NCBI GenBank assembly: GCA_009787135.1
Contig: WRGP01000131.1
Span: 1-6,549, forward strand
Direction of reading: 5' to 3'
Source of the DNA: Bacillota bacterium
Lineage (GTDB): Bacteria > Bacillota > Clostridia > Christensenellales > Aristaeellaceae
DNA length: 6,549 nt
Made by a program: the position numbers and the translations under genes. Positions 1 through 6,297 of the stretch are shown in pieces; position 1 is the stretch's first letter; the number at the start of each line of letters is the position of its first letter. Below the pieces are notes generated by a model. It ran no database searches and was not told the DNA's origin. It worked only from the letters and a program-made list of their open reading frames with translations.

Positions 1-444
1 TCCACCCCCTCCAATGAAGTGATATTTGCCAATGCGTTCACGTGGCGGGAGCGGCAGGCGGAGTGGGAGGCGGAAAAGAAAGAATCCTTGAATTTCTGGG
101 ATTTGAAGGATAAAGCGCTGTTTTATGCGCTCTATTGGGATGGCCCCAGTACCATGGGGATGCCGGATGAGGACGACTTGACGGTCGAGCAGGTGCTGTC
201 GATAGCGAGGGACACGCTGATTGAAAACGGGGTGACGCCCGAGGCTATCGACAACACCAGGGTTTCTGTAAATTTCTGGGTTGACATTATCAACGGCGCT
301 GAGGCGTATCAATATTGGATTCTTACTTATTTTGAGAAAGACGACGATGAAAATGAGTCTTTGGTGTATCAAGTGAATATACAGAAGGATGGCACTGCGT
401 TTGTGGTATACAATCAATATGTAGATGGAGAAGCAAATGGGTGA
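1..444 (+). CDS. 3' part of a hypothetical protein with PepSY-like C-terminus (5' truncated)
   Basis: The frame is open from the first base to the TGA at 442-444, giving 147 visible residues; the start lies outside the window, so the internal GTG at 19 is not taken as the start. The visible protein is acidic and rich in Trp and Tyr. Residues 1-48 look helical and charged. Residues 60-83 (LTVEQVLSIARD and onward) form an amphipathic helix, followed by likely beta strands around 87-96, 103-112 and 122-139. A helix beginning 'T.E.......A...L' followed by strands ending in a hydrophobic segment resembles the PepSY-like repeats in secreted or lipoprotein-like clostridial proteins. This is a pattern judgement, not a domain hit. 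No catalytic motif is visible. Base composition is less GC-rich than in the genes to the right. The gene ends 14 nt before the hairpin at 459-493 and is convergent with the MerR gene. Function is not recognised. Confidence 0.75.
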   Translation, partial: STPSNEVIFANAFTWRERQAEWEAEKKESLNFWDLKDKALFYALYWDGPSTMGMPDEDDLTVEQVLSIARDTLIENGVTPEAIDNTRVSVNFWVDIINGAEAYQYWILTYFEKDDDENESLVYQVNIQKDGTAFVVYNQYVDGEANG

Positions 445-458
445 TTCATAATAGCGGA

Positions 459-493
459 AAAAGGGGCTGTCACATCAAGTGGCAGCCCCTTTT
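459..493. terminator. Bidirectional intrinsic terminator between convergent genes
   Basis: A 15-bp stem is formed by 459-473 and 479-493 around a 5-nt loop (474-478); all pairs are Watson-Crick except one G-T at 470/482. The lower stem is A-rich on the left and T-rich on the right, flanking a GGGGCTG/CAGCCCC core, so each strand sees a GC stem followed by a T run (four Ts on the + strand, five on the - strand). It lies 14 nt after the + strand stop at 444 and 13 nt after the - strand stop at 507, and so serves both genes. Confidence 0.93.
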
Positions 494-506
494 GATTGGT
501 TTGCCC

Positions 507-1481
507 TTATGCCTTCCGCACCGGAATCATCAGATCCAGCTGCGCATAGTCCGAGTCCATTTCCCCCTGCAGATGCGTATACGCGTTCAAATGCTCCTCC
601 AGCGAATCGAACATATTCTCCGGAGACCCGTTGCCGCGGTAGGCGTATTCCCCGTTCGTGCGCACCCATTCCTCCAGCCAGGCCCACTCGTGGAAATCTC
701 CCATCCGGATCATGTGCGCGGCATACAGCCCGCCGGGGAACCATTTCTTTTGGAGCGGCTCCGGCACCGTAAGGTCTTCCGGAATGGTGAGCCAAAATTC
801 ATAGCCGTGGGCGTTTGATGCGTCAGCCGGGTTTGGATGGTTGAAACCGTAGAGCCGCACGTCCGGCTTGCGCCTGGTGATGTCTACTGACCGGGCAAAG
901 CGGAAAATACGCTCGCCGGCCACGTTCTCGGGCTCGCCGCCAATAAAATGGCTGGCCGCGACGGTGGCGGGCGGCAGGTATACGATGCGAACGTCCCGCA
1001 GCTTGTGCAGCGTAGCATCCGCCTGGTTTACATCGTTCATGGTTCGTACTTCCTTTCGTTTAGACTTGTCGTCCGGCGCGGTCTGGATCAGGGACCAGAT
1101 CGCGTCGTCGCTTAGATGCTCCTGCAGACGAAGGGTCTGGATTTGGCGCAGGCGGAAGATGAGGGTTTGCAGAATGGAACGCAGGGTAGAGAGCGCGTCG
1201 ATCTCGTCGCCGAGTTCCTGTGCATGCCGCTCGAATGTGTCCATCGCCCGGAGAGTGTCGTCGCTGCGAAGCAGCTCCGCGATCTGCCGGAGCGGGATGC
1301 GCAGCTTGCGCAGCAGAACGATTTGTCCAAGCCTCGTCATGTTGGCCTCGTCGTACGTCCGGTACGCGTAATCCTCCGGCCTTATGCTCTCGATCAGGCC
1401 GAGCTGCTCGTAATAGCGCAAGGTTCGGGGCGTAATGCCAAATCTGCGCGTCAGCGCCGTGATCGTATGAAGGTCCCGCAT
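507..1481 (-). CDS. MerR-family transcriptional regulator with GyrI/Cass2-like effector-binding domain
   Basis: A 324-residue cytoplasmic regulator. Residues 5-75 form the winged helix-turn-helix: 'ITALTRRFGITPRTLRYYE' has the typical MerR recognition-helix pattern (TLRYYE..GL), followed by a wing with 'YRTYDEANMTRL'. Residues 76-120 are a Leu-rich helix that would form the antiparallel dimer coiled coil. Residues 148-324 resemble the GyrI-like/Cass2 effector-binding fold ('HGYEFWLTIPED', 'KWFPGGLYAAH', 'SLEEHLN'); Glu228 sits where this family often has a ligand-contacting Glu. Family members bind amphipathic or cationic compounds and activate transcription by untwisting a long-spacer promoter; the ligand here is unknown. 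ATG at 1481 is chosen because a GGGGGGAGG Shine-Dalgarno precedes it by about 5 nt and the HTH starts at once. A 38-codon upstream extension (TTG at 1595) has no ribosome site and would run over the promoter. No efflux or resistance gene lies beside it, so its own promoter is the only visible target. Confidence 0.93.
   Translation of the reverse strand: MRDLHTITALTRRFGITPRTLRYYEQLGLIESIRPEDYAYRTYDEANMTRLGQIVLLRKLRIPLRQIAELLRSDDTLRAMDTFERHAQELGDEIDALSTLRSILQTLIFRLRQIQTLRLQEHLSDDAIWSLIQTAPDDKSKRKEVRTMNDVNQADATLHKLRDVRIVYLPPATVAASHFIGGEPENVAGERIFRFARSVDITRRKPDVRLYGFNHPNPADASNAHGYEFWLTIPEDLTVPEPLQKKWFPGGLYAAHMIRMGDFHEWAWLEEWVRTNGEYAYRGNGSPENMFDSLEEHLNAYTHLQGEMDSDYAQLDLMIPVRKA
1038..1056 (-). promoter_or_regulatory. 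Internal ribosome binding site and ATG inside the MerR gene
   Basis: On the - strand AAAGGAAG (1049-1056) is followed after 8 nt by an in-frame ATG (1038-1040), codon 148 of the regulator. Initiation here would give a 177-residue protein consisting almost exactly of the effector-binding domain, without HTH or coiled coil. Placement at the domain boundary recalls TipA of Streptomyces, where an internal start makes the ligand-binding domain alone. The motif is seen; its use is inference. Confidence 0.45.
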
Positions 1482-1537
1482 GCCAGCCTCCCCCCGTTTC
1501 GATAAGGAGCGTGATTTCCAGAGCACTCTGCGGGTTG

Positions 1538-1568
1538 AGTATAGCACTTGACGCGACGTCAGAGTCAA
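1538..1568 (-). promoter_or_regulatory. MerR-type promoter with 19-bp spacer and operator dyad
   Basis: Read on the - strand, -35 TTGACT (1563-1568) and -10 TATACT (1538-1543) are separated by 19 bp (1544-1562), longer than the usual 17 and typical of promoters activated by MerR-family proteins. Between them is a palindrome TGACG-TCG-CGTCA (1549-1561); a second, longer-range inverted repeat CTTGAC-N11-GTCAAG spans 1547-1569. Transcription would start near 1531, giving a leader of about 50 nt before the ATG at 1481. This implies autoregulation by the encoded MerR protein. Confidence 0.82.
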
Positions 1569-1610
1569 GGGGGAATGTATCGGTTGTTGTGACAAGATAA
1601 GACAAAGAGA

Positions 1611-1634
1611 GAACGCGCGGAGCCCCCGGCGTTC
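1611..1634 (-). terminator. Probable terminator of the MoxR-DUF58-transglutaminase operon
   Basis: GAACGC (1611-1616) pairs with GCGTTC (1629-1634), and CGG (1618-1620) with CCG (1626-1628), around a 5-nt loop with one bulged G at 1617. On the - strand the hairpin begins about 15 nt after the transglutaminase stop and is followed by a pyrimidine-rich, only partly T-rich tail (TCTCTTTGTC). The tail is weaker than at 459-493, so some read-through into the MerR gene is possible. Confidence 0.55.
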
Positions 1635-1649
1635 CCCCTTACTCCCTAC

Positions 1650-3986
1650 TCACGGCACCTGCCGTAAACTCCCCATCCCCCTAAGCGTGCGCGCAAACAC
1701 CCACAACCCTTTTGCTTTCAGCGGCGCGTGCCGGAACAGGACGCCATAGCATTTTTTTGCCTCCTCCGCCTGTGCGGGGCTAGCGCCGTAGCGGCCGTAT
1801 CCAAGCAGGGTGACGGCATCGGCCGCGGCAAGCAGCCCGCTCTCCTCAGGCACGGCGCTCTGGATGCGCAGCGCGTGCTGGATCGGCGATTCAGAGGGAT
1901 AGGCCGTAAGCTCGGACGCGTTGAGAATGCCCAGTATACCGCGGTACCAAAGCAGCAGCCGCTCGTCGTCGTTTCGGCATTGGCGGCCGGCGATCGCCTC
2001 GGGCCTCACCCATAACACGCGCCAGACAACGGCGCCTGTCAGGAGCAGCATAACGAGCCAAAGCCACCATTTGCCGTTCTTCTTCTTATTTTCATGATCC
2101 TGCGCAGGGGTTTCTTCCGGCGCAGGCTCCGGCGAGGGTGCCGGCTGCGAATCATCCGGCGCGGGGGTAGGCGTTTCTTCCGGCGCGTCCTGCCCTGGCG
2201 GAGGGTTTTGGTCCTCTCCGGAACCATCCGGCGATTGAGGATCGTCAGACGTTTCAGGCTCCGGCGAGGGGGAAGGTTCCGGCGGCGGTTCCTCGCCCTG
2301 GCTGTCATCCGGCGCCTGTTCGGGCGGCTGCCGGTTCTCATCCCCGCGCGGGCCGCCCAGGCCTTCCGGCGGCGTGGCGTCAACAGCAATCCAACCAAAG
2401 CCGTCAAAGTACACCTCGGCCCAGGCATGCGCCTTTTTGCTGGTTACCAGCGCTATGCCGTCCACCGGCTGCACCAGATAGCCTTCCACATAGCGCGTGG
2501 GCAGCCCGGCGACGCGCCCCATAACAGCCATGGCCGAGGCAAAATAGGTGCAGTATCCCTCCTTGCCGCGCAGGAGGAAGTAGGAGACAAAATCCTGATT
2601 GCTGGGCGGCGTTTCCGGCGTAAGGGTGTAGCGGTAGTTATTCCGCAGATAATCGCGGATCGCCAGCGCCTTTTCCAGCGGCGTCGCGGCCCCGGCGGTT
2701 ACGCGCTCCGTAAGCGACCAGACGTCGGCGGCGATATAGTCATGCAGCCTTATGTAGTCGGCCATATCGCGATTTTCACCCAGCGCCGCCGCCCGCGCGA
2801 GGAGGGCGGGCAGGCGGGGGTCGCTCGCGCTGACCAGAGGCGCGGTCATGGAAAAGGTGTCGCCCGCCTTCAGATCGCGCGTGATAAAGACCTCGCCGGA
2901 GGCATTGAAATAGGGCACCAGCGCCATGGGCGTGTTCAGATCGGCCAGGCGGGCAGGCACAAACAGGGTGGACGCGCTGTCCGCCTGCATGGTGACGCTG
3001 ATGGGAATGGTCTCAAACAGGCCGGCGTCGCGAAGCGAAGCGGGCGGCCGGTTTTCGTCCATGATATCGGCACGGGCGCCGCGCTGGCGTGGGTCCGCGT
3101 ACAGGTAACGGCGCGAAGGCATGGTGTCCATCCAGGACAAGCCCGTGTAGAAATTCATCACCACGCCCCGAAGCAGCAGGGGATGAGAGGTTTCCACGGT
3201 CATGACAGGATGCTCCTGGATGTTCACGGGGCCGCCCAGCCGCGTTTCGAGCGGCTTGAAGCCGTCCACCTGGATGGAATAGACCGTGCGCGGCTCCGTA
3301 AAAAACAGCCTGTCGGTGATATAGGTGCGCACCTGTTCGGCGAAGTCTTCAAGCGTTGGGGAGACAATGCGCGCCAGCGGATGGATCCCCAGCGCGAGCA
3401 GCACGGCCAGCGCCGACGCGGCCAGGATGCGGCCGTAAGGCGTCTCCTCATGGATGGAGCGGGCGAACAGCGCGCACAGCGCGATGAGGGCCGGGACGGT
3501 CAAAAAGAGCACGTCACGCCCGCCGGAGAACCAGATGACCAGCATGGATACCATGGTCAGCGACAGCGCGGGGTAAAACCCCGCGCCCTGCTTGGCCATG
3601 GCCCAGCCGCAAAACGTCAGCAGCGCGCCCGCGATGACGGCGGCCTCCTCGCCGTATATGCGCAGCGGCTCCGCGTTGCCGCGCAGCAGGTGGATGGCCG
3701 CGCTGAACAGGCCGGTCATGCGCGGTATGCCGCCGCCGGGGAGCAGGTAGATCAGAAAGAAAGCGCCGCATCCCAAACAGGCGATCCACCGCGCCCTGCC
3801 GCCGATGTCGAAGACGGCGCACATCGCGGCGATGAACAGGCAGACAAAGACCGCCGTCCGGGCCGAGCCCATGGACAGCGCGCCAAGCAGCGGCAGAACC
3901 AGGCCCAGCGACAGCAGCAGGCCGATTAAAGCGGGCCAGAGGAAGGTTGGAATGCGCGCGCGGAGGGCGCGTAGGGGTTCTAGCAA
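1650..3986 (-). CDS. Membrane-anchored transglutaminase-like protein (TgpA/YebA type)
   Basis: A 778-residue membrane enzyme. Residues 1-206 contain about six to seven hydrophobic segments (for example 14-37, 43-60, 66-83, 138-153, 158-177, 187-206), matching the N-terminal membrane part of TgpA-like proteins. Residues 207-540 are predicted to face outward and end in a transglutaminase-like fold with the triad visible: Cys479 (GKEGYC), His520 (KKAHAWAEV) and Asp536 (GWIAVDATPP). Such domains carry out acyl transfer or cleavage on Gln or related amides in proteins or peptides; the substrate here is unknown. Residues 541-638 are a low-complexity Pro/Glu/Asp/Ser linker, 640-659 a further membrane helix, and 660-778 a cytoplasmic DUF4129-like tail (DDERLLLWYRG, YPSESPIQHALRI, YGRYGASPAQA). 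The start is TTG at 3986, supported by AGGAGG (3992-3997) with 5-nt spacing and by the hydrophobic helix that follows. It is the last gene of the operon, 27 nt after the DUF58 gene. Length and layout are normal for the family. Confidence 0.95.
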   Translation of the reverse strand: MLEPLRALRARIPTFLWPALIGLLLSLGLVLPLLGALSMGSARTAVFVCLFIAAMCAVFDIGGRARWIACLGCGAFFLIYLLPGGGIPRMTGLFSAAIHLLRGNAEPLRIYGEEAAVIAGALLTFCGWAMAKQGAGFYPALSLTMVSMLVIWFSGGRDVLFLTVPALIALCALFARSIHEETPYGRILAASALAVLLALGIHPLARIVSPTLEDFAEQVRTYITDRLFFTEPRTVYSIQVDGFKPLETRLGGPVNIQEHPVMTVETSHPLLLRGVVMNFYTGLSWMDTMPSRRYLYADPRQRGARADIMDENRPPASLRDAGLFETIPISVTMQADSASTLFVPARLADLNTPMALVPYFNASGEVFITRDLKAGDTFSMTAPLVSASDPRLPALLARAAALGENRDMADYIRLHDYIAADVWSLTERVTAGAATPLEKALAIRDYLRNNYRYTLTPETPPSNQDFVSYFLLRGKEGYCTYFASAMAVMGRVAGLPTRYVEGYLVQPVDGIALVTSKKAHAWAEVYFDGFGWIAVDATPPEGLGGPRGDENRQPPEQAPDDSQGEEPPPEPSPSPEPETSDDPQSPDGSGEDQNPPPGQDAPEETPTPAPDDSQPAPSPEPAPEETPAQDHENKKKNGKWWLWLVMLLLTGAVVWRVLWVRPEAIAGRQCRNDDERLLLWYRGILGILNASELTAYPSESPIQHALRIQSAVPEESGLLAAADAVTLLGYGRYGASPAQAEEAKKCYGVLFRHAPLKAKGLWVFARTLRGMGSLRQVP
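2075..2365 (-). repeat. Degenerate in-frame repeats coding the Pro/Glu linker of the transglutaminase
   Basis: This stretch encodes the low-complexity linker of the transglutaminase (roughly residues 541-637). A 16-bp sequence, CAGGCTCCGGCGAGGG, occurs at 2123-2138 and 2255-2270, 132 bp (44 codons) apart; a 14-bp sequence, GTTTCTTCCGGCGC, occurs at 2110-2123 and 2173-2186, 63 bp (21 codons) apart. Both spacings keep the reading frame and encode SPEPE- and APEET-like units. The linker probably spans cell-wall space between the catalytic domain and the last membrane helix. Confidence 0.6.
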
Positions 3987-3997
3987 GGCAGCCTCCT
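3987..3997 (-). promoter_or_regulatory. Shine-Dalgarno site fixing the TTG start of the transglutaminase gene
   Basis: The 27-nt gap after the DUF58 stop contains a consensus AGGAGG on the - strand (3992-3997), 5 nt before TTG at 3984-3986. This decides the non-ATG start and shows the third gene has its own ribosome entry site rather than relying only on coupling. Confidence 0.85.
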
Positions 3998-4013
3998 GGT
4001 CTCAAATAGTGTG

Positions 4014-5168
4014 CTATGCCAATTCCGCCGAGATCGGCATGACTTCGACATCATTGCGCATCAGCCGGTGTACAAGCAGGGCAATGCCTTCATCTTCCAC
4101 ATCAGCGGCGATGAGCACCCGTACCCGGGGTCCCATGCGCCGGATGCGCAGAATCATGTCCGCGATCATCGGGTTCATACGGCTGGTGATAATGGCCGTG
4201 GAGCCCGTACGCCGCATCCTTCGGGTTTCCAGCAGGAGCACGCGCTCAAACTCCTGCGCGCCGTCAAACGCGCAGCGTCCCAGCGCGTTCAAGACGTACG
4301 CCAGATCCTCCTGCCCGGCGGCGTTGATATCCGTGGGCGTGTCGGTCAAAAGCGGCATGCGCACCGGCGCGCCTTCCTGCAGCGCGGCCAAAGCCACGGA
4401 GGCGGCGGCCTCGCAGATGGCATCGCGGGCGAAAGGCATCCTGTCCATGGGCACATCGGGCGGCGCGCAATCCACCAGCAGCAGCGCGTCGGGCTTCATG
4501 GGCTGCTCGTACACGCGCACCAGCAGCTCCTTGCGGCGCATGGACAGCTTCCAGTGGACCTTTTTGAGCTCATCCCCCTGCTGGTAGGCGCGAACGTCCG
4601 TGGGCATGGTCGCGTCCTCAAACGCGCGGGAGATCGTGCTTTCATTGTCAGACTCGCCGGGGCTGAAGGCCAGGGGTTCCGTCACGTACACCTGCGGGAT
4701 GACCACAAACTTCTCACCGCCCGCGTCCGCCCTGCGGTGCACTGAGAAAAGGCCGAATACATCCTGCAGACACACGCCGGATATGCCGGCGGGGTATTCG
4801 CCCACGTGCGGGCAATAGAGTGGCTGCTGGATGACGCTGGTGACAAAAGGCGTGGCCGCGGCGTGTATTTCAAAATCCCCCGCGCCGTTGGGCATGCTGA
4901 TGAGCAGGCGGAGGGAAGCGATGGGCAGGGGGCAGCGATGGGCGAGGGTGATCGACAAATTGACCTGCCCGCCCCGCGTCACGTGGCCGTTATCCAGCGA
5001 GCAATTCAGGGACAGGGTGCGCTGAGTCCAGAAGACAGCCACACAGCTTGTCAGCAGCATGACGGCGAGCGTCCAGAAGAAAAGCCAAAACAGCTCGCCG
5101 GCCGTAGATAGCGCGCACACCAGCAGCAACGCCGCGCATAGCAGGAGCATGACAGCGCGCCTGGTCAT
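4014..5168 (-). CDS. DUF58 domain membrane protein (YeaD type)
   Basis: A 384-residue protein. Two hydrophobic segments at about 4-22 and 26-47 form a membrane hairpin, followed by a beta-rich region (50-165) and the DUF58 signature at about 191-223: 'DVRAYQQGDELKKVHWKLSM' with 'KELLVRVYEQP'. Residues 227-380 fit a von Willebrand A-like fold, opening with the hydrophobic strand 'ALLLVDC'; the usual metal-binding DxSxS appears as DCAPP, so metal binding is probably lost. DUF58 proteins occur beside MoxR ATPases and are thought to work with them in maturation of envelope or enzyme complexes. ATG at 5168 overlaps the MoxR stop by 4 bp (ATGA, 5165-5168), a sign of translational coupling, and no strong ribosome site precedes it. 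The frame stays open for 115 codons upstream, but that stretch lies in the MoxR gene in another frame and is not coding. Confidence 0.94.
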   Translation of the reverse strand: MTRRAVMLLLCAALLLVCALSTAGELFWLFFWTLAVMLLTSCVAVFWTQRTLSLNCSLDNGHVTRGGQVNLSITLAHRCPLPIASLRLLISMPNGAGDFEIHAAATPFVTSVIQQPLYCPHVGEYPAGISGVCLQDVFGLFSVHRRADAGGEKFVVIPQVYVTEPLAFSPGESDNESTISRAFEDATMPTDVRAYQQGDELKKVHWKLSMRRKELLVRVYEQPMKPDALLLVDCAPPDVPMDRMPFARDAICEAAASVALAALQEGAPVRMPLLTDTPTDINAAGQEDLAYVLNALGRCAFDGAQEFERVLLLETRRMRRTGSTAIITSRMNPMIADMILRIRRMGPRVRVLIAADVEDEGIALLVHRLMRNDVEVMPISAELA

Positions 5169-6112
5169 GGCACGCGAACAGGCACCTGGGTGGTTTCTAA
5201 GATGTTGGTGATGATGCGGTCCGCCGTAACGGCTTTCATGCGCGCCTCGGGGCTGAGCATGACGCGGTGGGTCAGGACCGGGAGCACCATATGCTGCACG
5301 TCCTCCGGCAGGATATAATCGCGGCCCGCCAGAAGGGCGCAGGCCTGCGCCGCCTTGACGAGCGCGATGGCCGCGCGCGTGGAGACGCCCAGCTGCAGCG
5401 CGCCAAGCCGCCTTGTGCCCGCCGCGATATTGGCGACATACGAGCGCACCTCGCGCGAGCAATAGATGTTGCCGACAGCGGCCTGCATCTGCAATATATC
5501 CTCCGCGGTGCATACGGGGGTCAGCTGCGAGAGCGGCGTGGTCTGCGCGGAGTACCTCTCAAGAATATCCATCTCGTCTTCCACGGACGGATAGCCTATG
5601 GCGATGCGCATGAAAAAGCGGTCCATCTGCGCTTCCGGCAGCGGATAGGTACCGACAAATTCCACGGGGTTCTGTGTGGCGAGCACCAGAAACGGCTTTG
5701 GCATGTGATGGGTCACGCCGTCCACGGTGACCTGATACTCTTCCATGACCTCCAGAAGAGAGGATTGCGTCTTGGGCGAGGTGCGGTTGATTTCATCCGC
5801 CAGCACAATCTGGCTCATGACCGCGCCGGGTTTATACTCCAGCTCTCCTGTTTTAAAATTGACGATGGAAAAGCCGGTTACGTCCGAGGGGGTGACGTCC
5901 GGGGTAAACTGGATGCGCTTGAAGGAACAGGCCAGGGATTTCGCCAGCGCGCTGGCAAGCGTCGTTTTCCCCACGCCCGGGACGTCTTCAATGAGGATGT
6001 GCCCCTTGCAAAGGAGAGCGATCAGCGCAAGCTCAATCACATCTTCCTTGCCGACGATGACCTTGGCGATGTTCTGCTGTAGCGCGCGGATGATCCGGCG
6101 GGGTTGCTGCAT
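5165..6112 (-). CDS. MoxR-family AAA+ ATPase (YeaC type)
   Basis: A 315-residue cytoplasmic ATPase with complete AAA+ motifs: Walker A 'VPGVGKTT' with Lys49, Walker B 'IVLADEINR' with Asp106/Glu107, sensor 1 'LATQNP' with Asn148, an arginine-finger candidate Arg165 in 'QMDRFFMR', and sensor 2 Arg246 in 'GVSTRAA'. The C-terminal lid domain covers about residues 200-315. Length and motif order are standard for MoxR proteins, which use ATP hydrolysis in a chaperone-like role with VWA or DUF58 partners. ATG at 6112 is supported by AAGAAGAGAGG (6120-6130) with 7-nt spacing and by a strong promoter just upstream. It is the first gene of the operon, and its stop overlaps the DUF58 start (ATGA), so the two proteins are probably made in balanced amounts. 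No odd residues were seen. Confidence 0.96.
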   Translation of the reverse strand: MQQPRRIIRALQQNIAKVIVGKEDVIELALIALLCKGHILIEDVPGVGKTTLASALAKSLACSFKRIQFTPDVTPSDVTGFSIVNFKTGELEYKPGAVMSQIVLADEINRTSPKTQSSLLEVMEEYQVTVDGVTHHMPKPFLVLATQNPVEFVGTYPLPEAQMDRFFMRIAIGYPSVEDEMDILERYSAQTTPLSQLTPVCTAEDILQMQAAVGNIYCSREVRSYVANIAAGTRRLGALQLGVSTRAAIALVKAAQACALLAGRDYILPEDVQHMVLPVLTHRVMLSPEARMKAVTADRIITNILETTQVPVRVP

Positions 6113-6145
6113 GGCGTTACCTCTCTTCTTATGTTTGCCTTATAT

Positions 6146-6174
6146 ATTATAATAGATACGCTTGAAAAGTACAA
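6146..6174 (-). promoter_or_regulatory. Sigma-A promoter of the MoxR operon
   Basis: On the - strand -35 TTGTAC (6169-6174) and a perfect -10 TATAAT (6146-6151) are 17 bp apart. Transcription would start near 6139, leaving a leader of about 27 nt that contains the ribosome site. The region between -10 and start is A/T-rich, unlike the surrounding GC-rich DNA. Confidence 0.85.
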
Positions 6175-6178
6175 GCGT
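6158..6178. promoter_or_regulatory. Palindrome covering both divergent -35 boxes (possible operator)
   Basis: ACGCTTG (6158-6164) and CAAGCGT (6172-6178) are perfect inverted repeats around a 7-nt spacer, centred on 6168. The arms supply the TTG of both the leftward -35 (6169-6174) and the rightward -35 (6162-6167). It may be a repressor operator, or simply the symmetric core of a bidirectional promoter. Confidence 0.6.
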
Positions 6179-6190
6179 TCCCTGTATGCT
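6162..6190 (+). promoter_or_regulatory. Probable promoter of the biotin ligase gene
   Basis: On the + strand -35 TTGAAA (6162-6167) and -10 TATGCT (6185-6190) are 17 bp apart; the -10 is weaker than that of the opposite promoter. Transcription would start near 6197, giving a leader of about 100 nt to the ATG at 6298, or about 20 nt to the alternative ATG at 6217. Confidence 0.6.
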
Positions 6191-6297
6191 TATAGGGGCG
6201 AACACAGGAGCTGCCTATGCCGGCCGCGCGCAATTGGCAGATAGTTCTTGTCGCTATACAACGCGTACCGGCACAAAAAGCGTGCAAGGAGTGCAAT

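Noticed and set aside
1482..1595. 38-codon upstream extension of the MerR gene from TTG at 1595
   Set aside because: There is no Shine-Dalgarno at 1595, the segment contains the promoter, and ATG 1481 has an excellent ribosome site directly before the HTH.
2094..3929. 611-codon open frame on the + strand opposite the transglutaminase gene
   Set aside because: It is Arg/Gly/Gln/His-rich, has no recognisable domain, and mirrors a gene with clear catalytic motifs. Long antisense open frames are expected in GC-rich coding DNA.
3805..4587. 260-codon + strand open frame across the DUF58/transglutaminase junction
   Set aside because: It spans two real genes on the other strand, and its Ser/Arg-rich composition is typical of a shadow frame.
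5169..5513. 115-codon N-terminal extension of the DUF58 frame
   Set aside because: It lies fully within the MoxR coding region in another frame and is Arg/Gly/His-rich. The ATG at 5168 in an ATGA overlap followed by a membrane hairpin is the natural start.
5267..6082. 271-codon + strand open frame opposite the MoxR gene
   Set aside because: It is an antisense shadow of a gene with all AAA+ motifs, with no domain and no ribosome site assigned to it.
6271..6285. Small hairpin GCAC-N7-GTGC just before the birA ribosome site
   Set aside because: A 4-bp stem is too short to support as a riboswitch or attenuator, and no other leader structure was seen.
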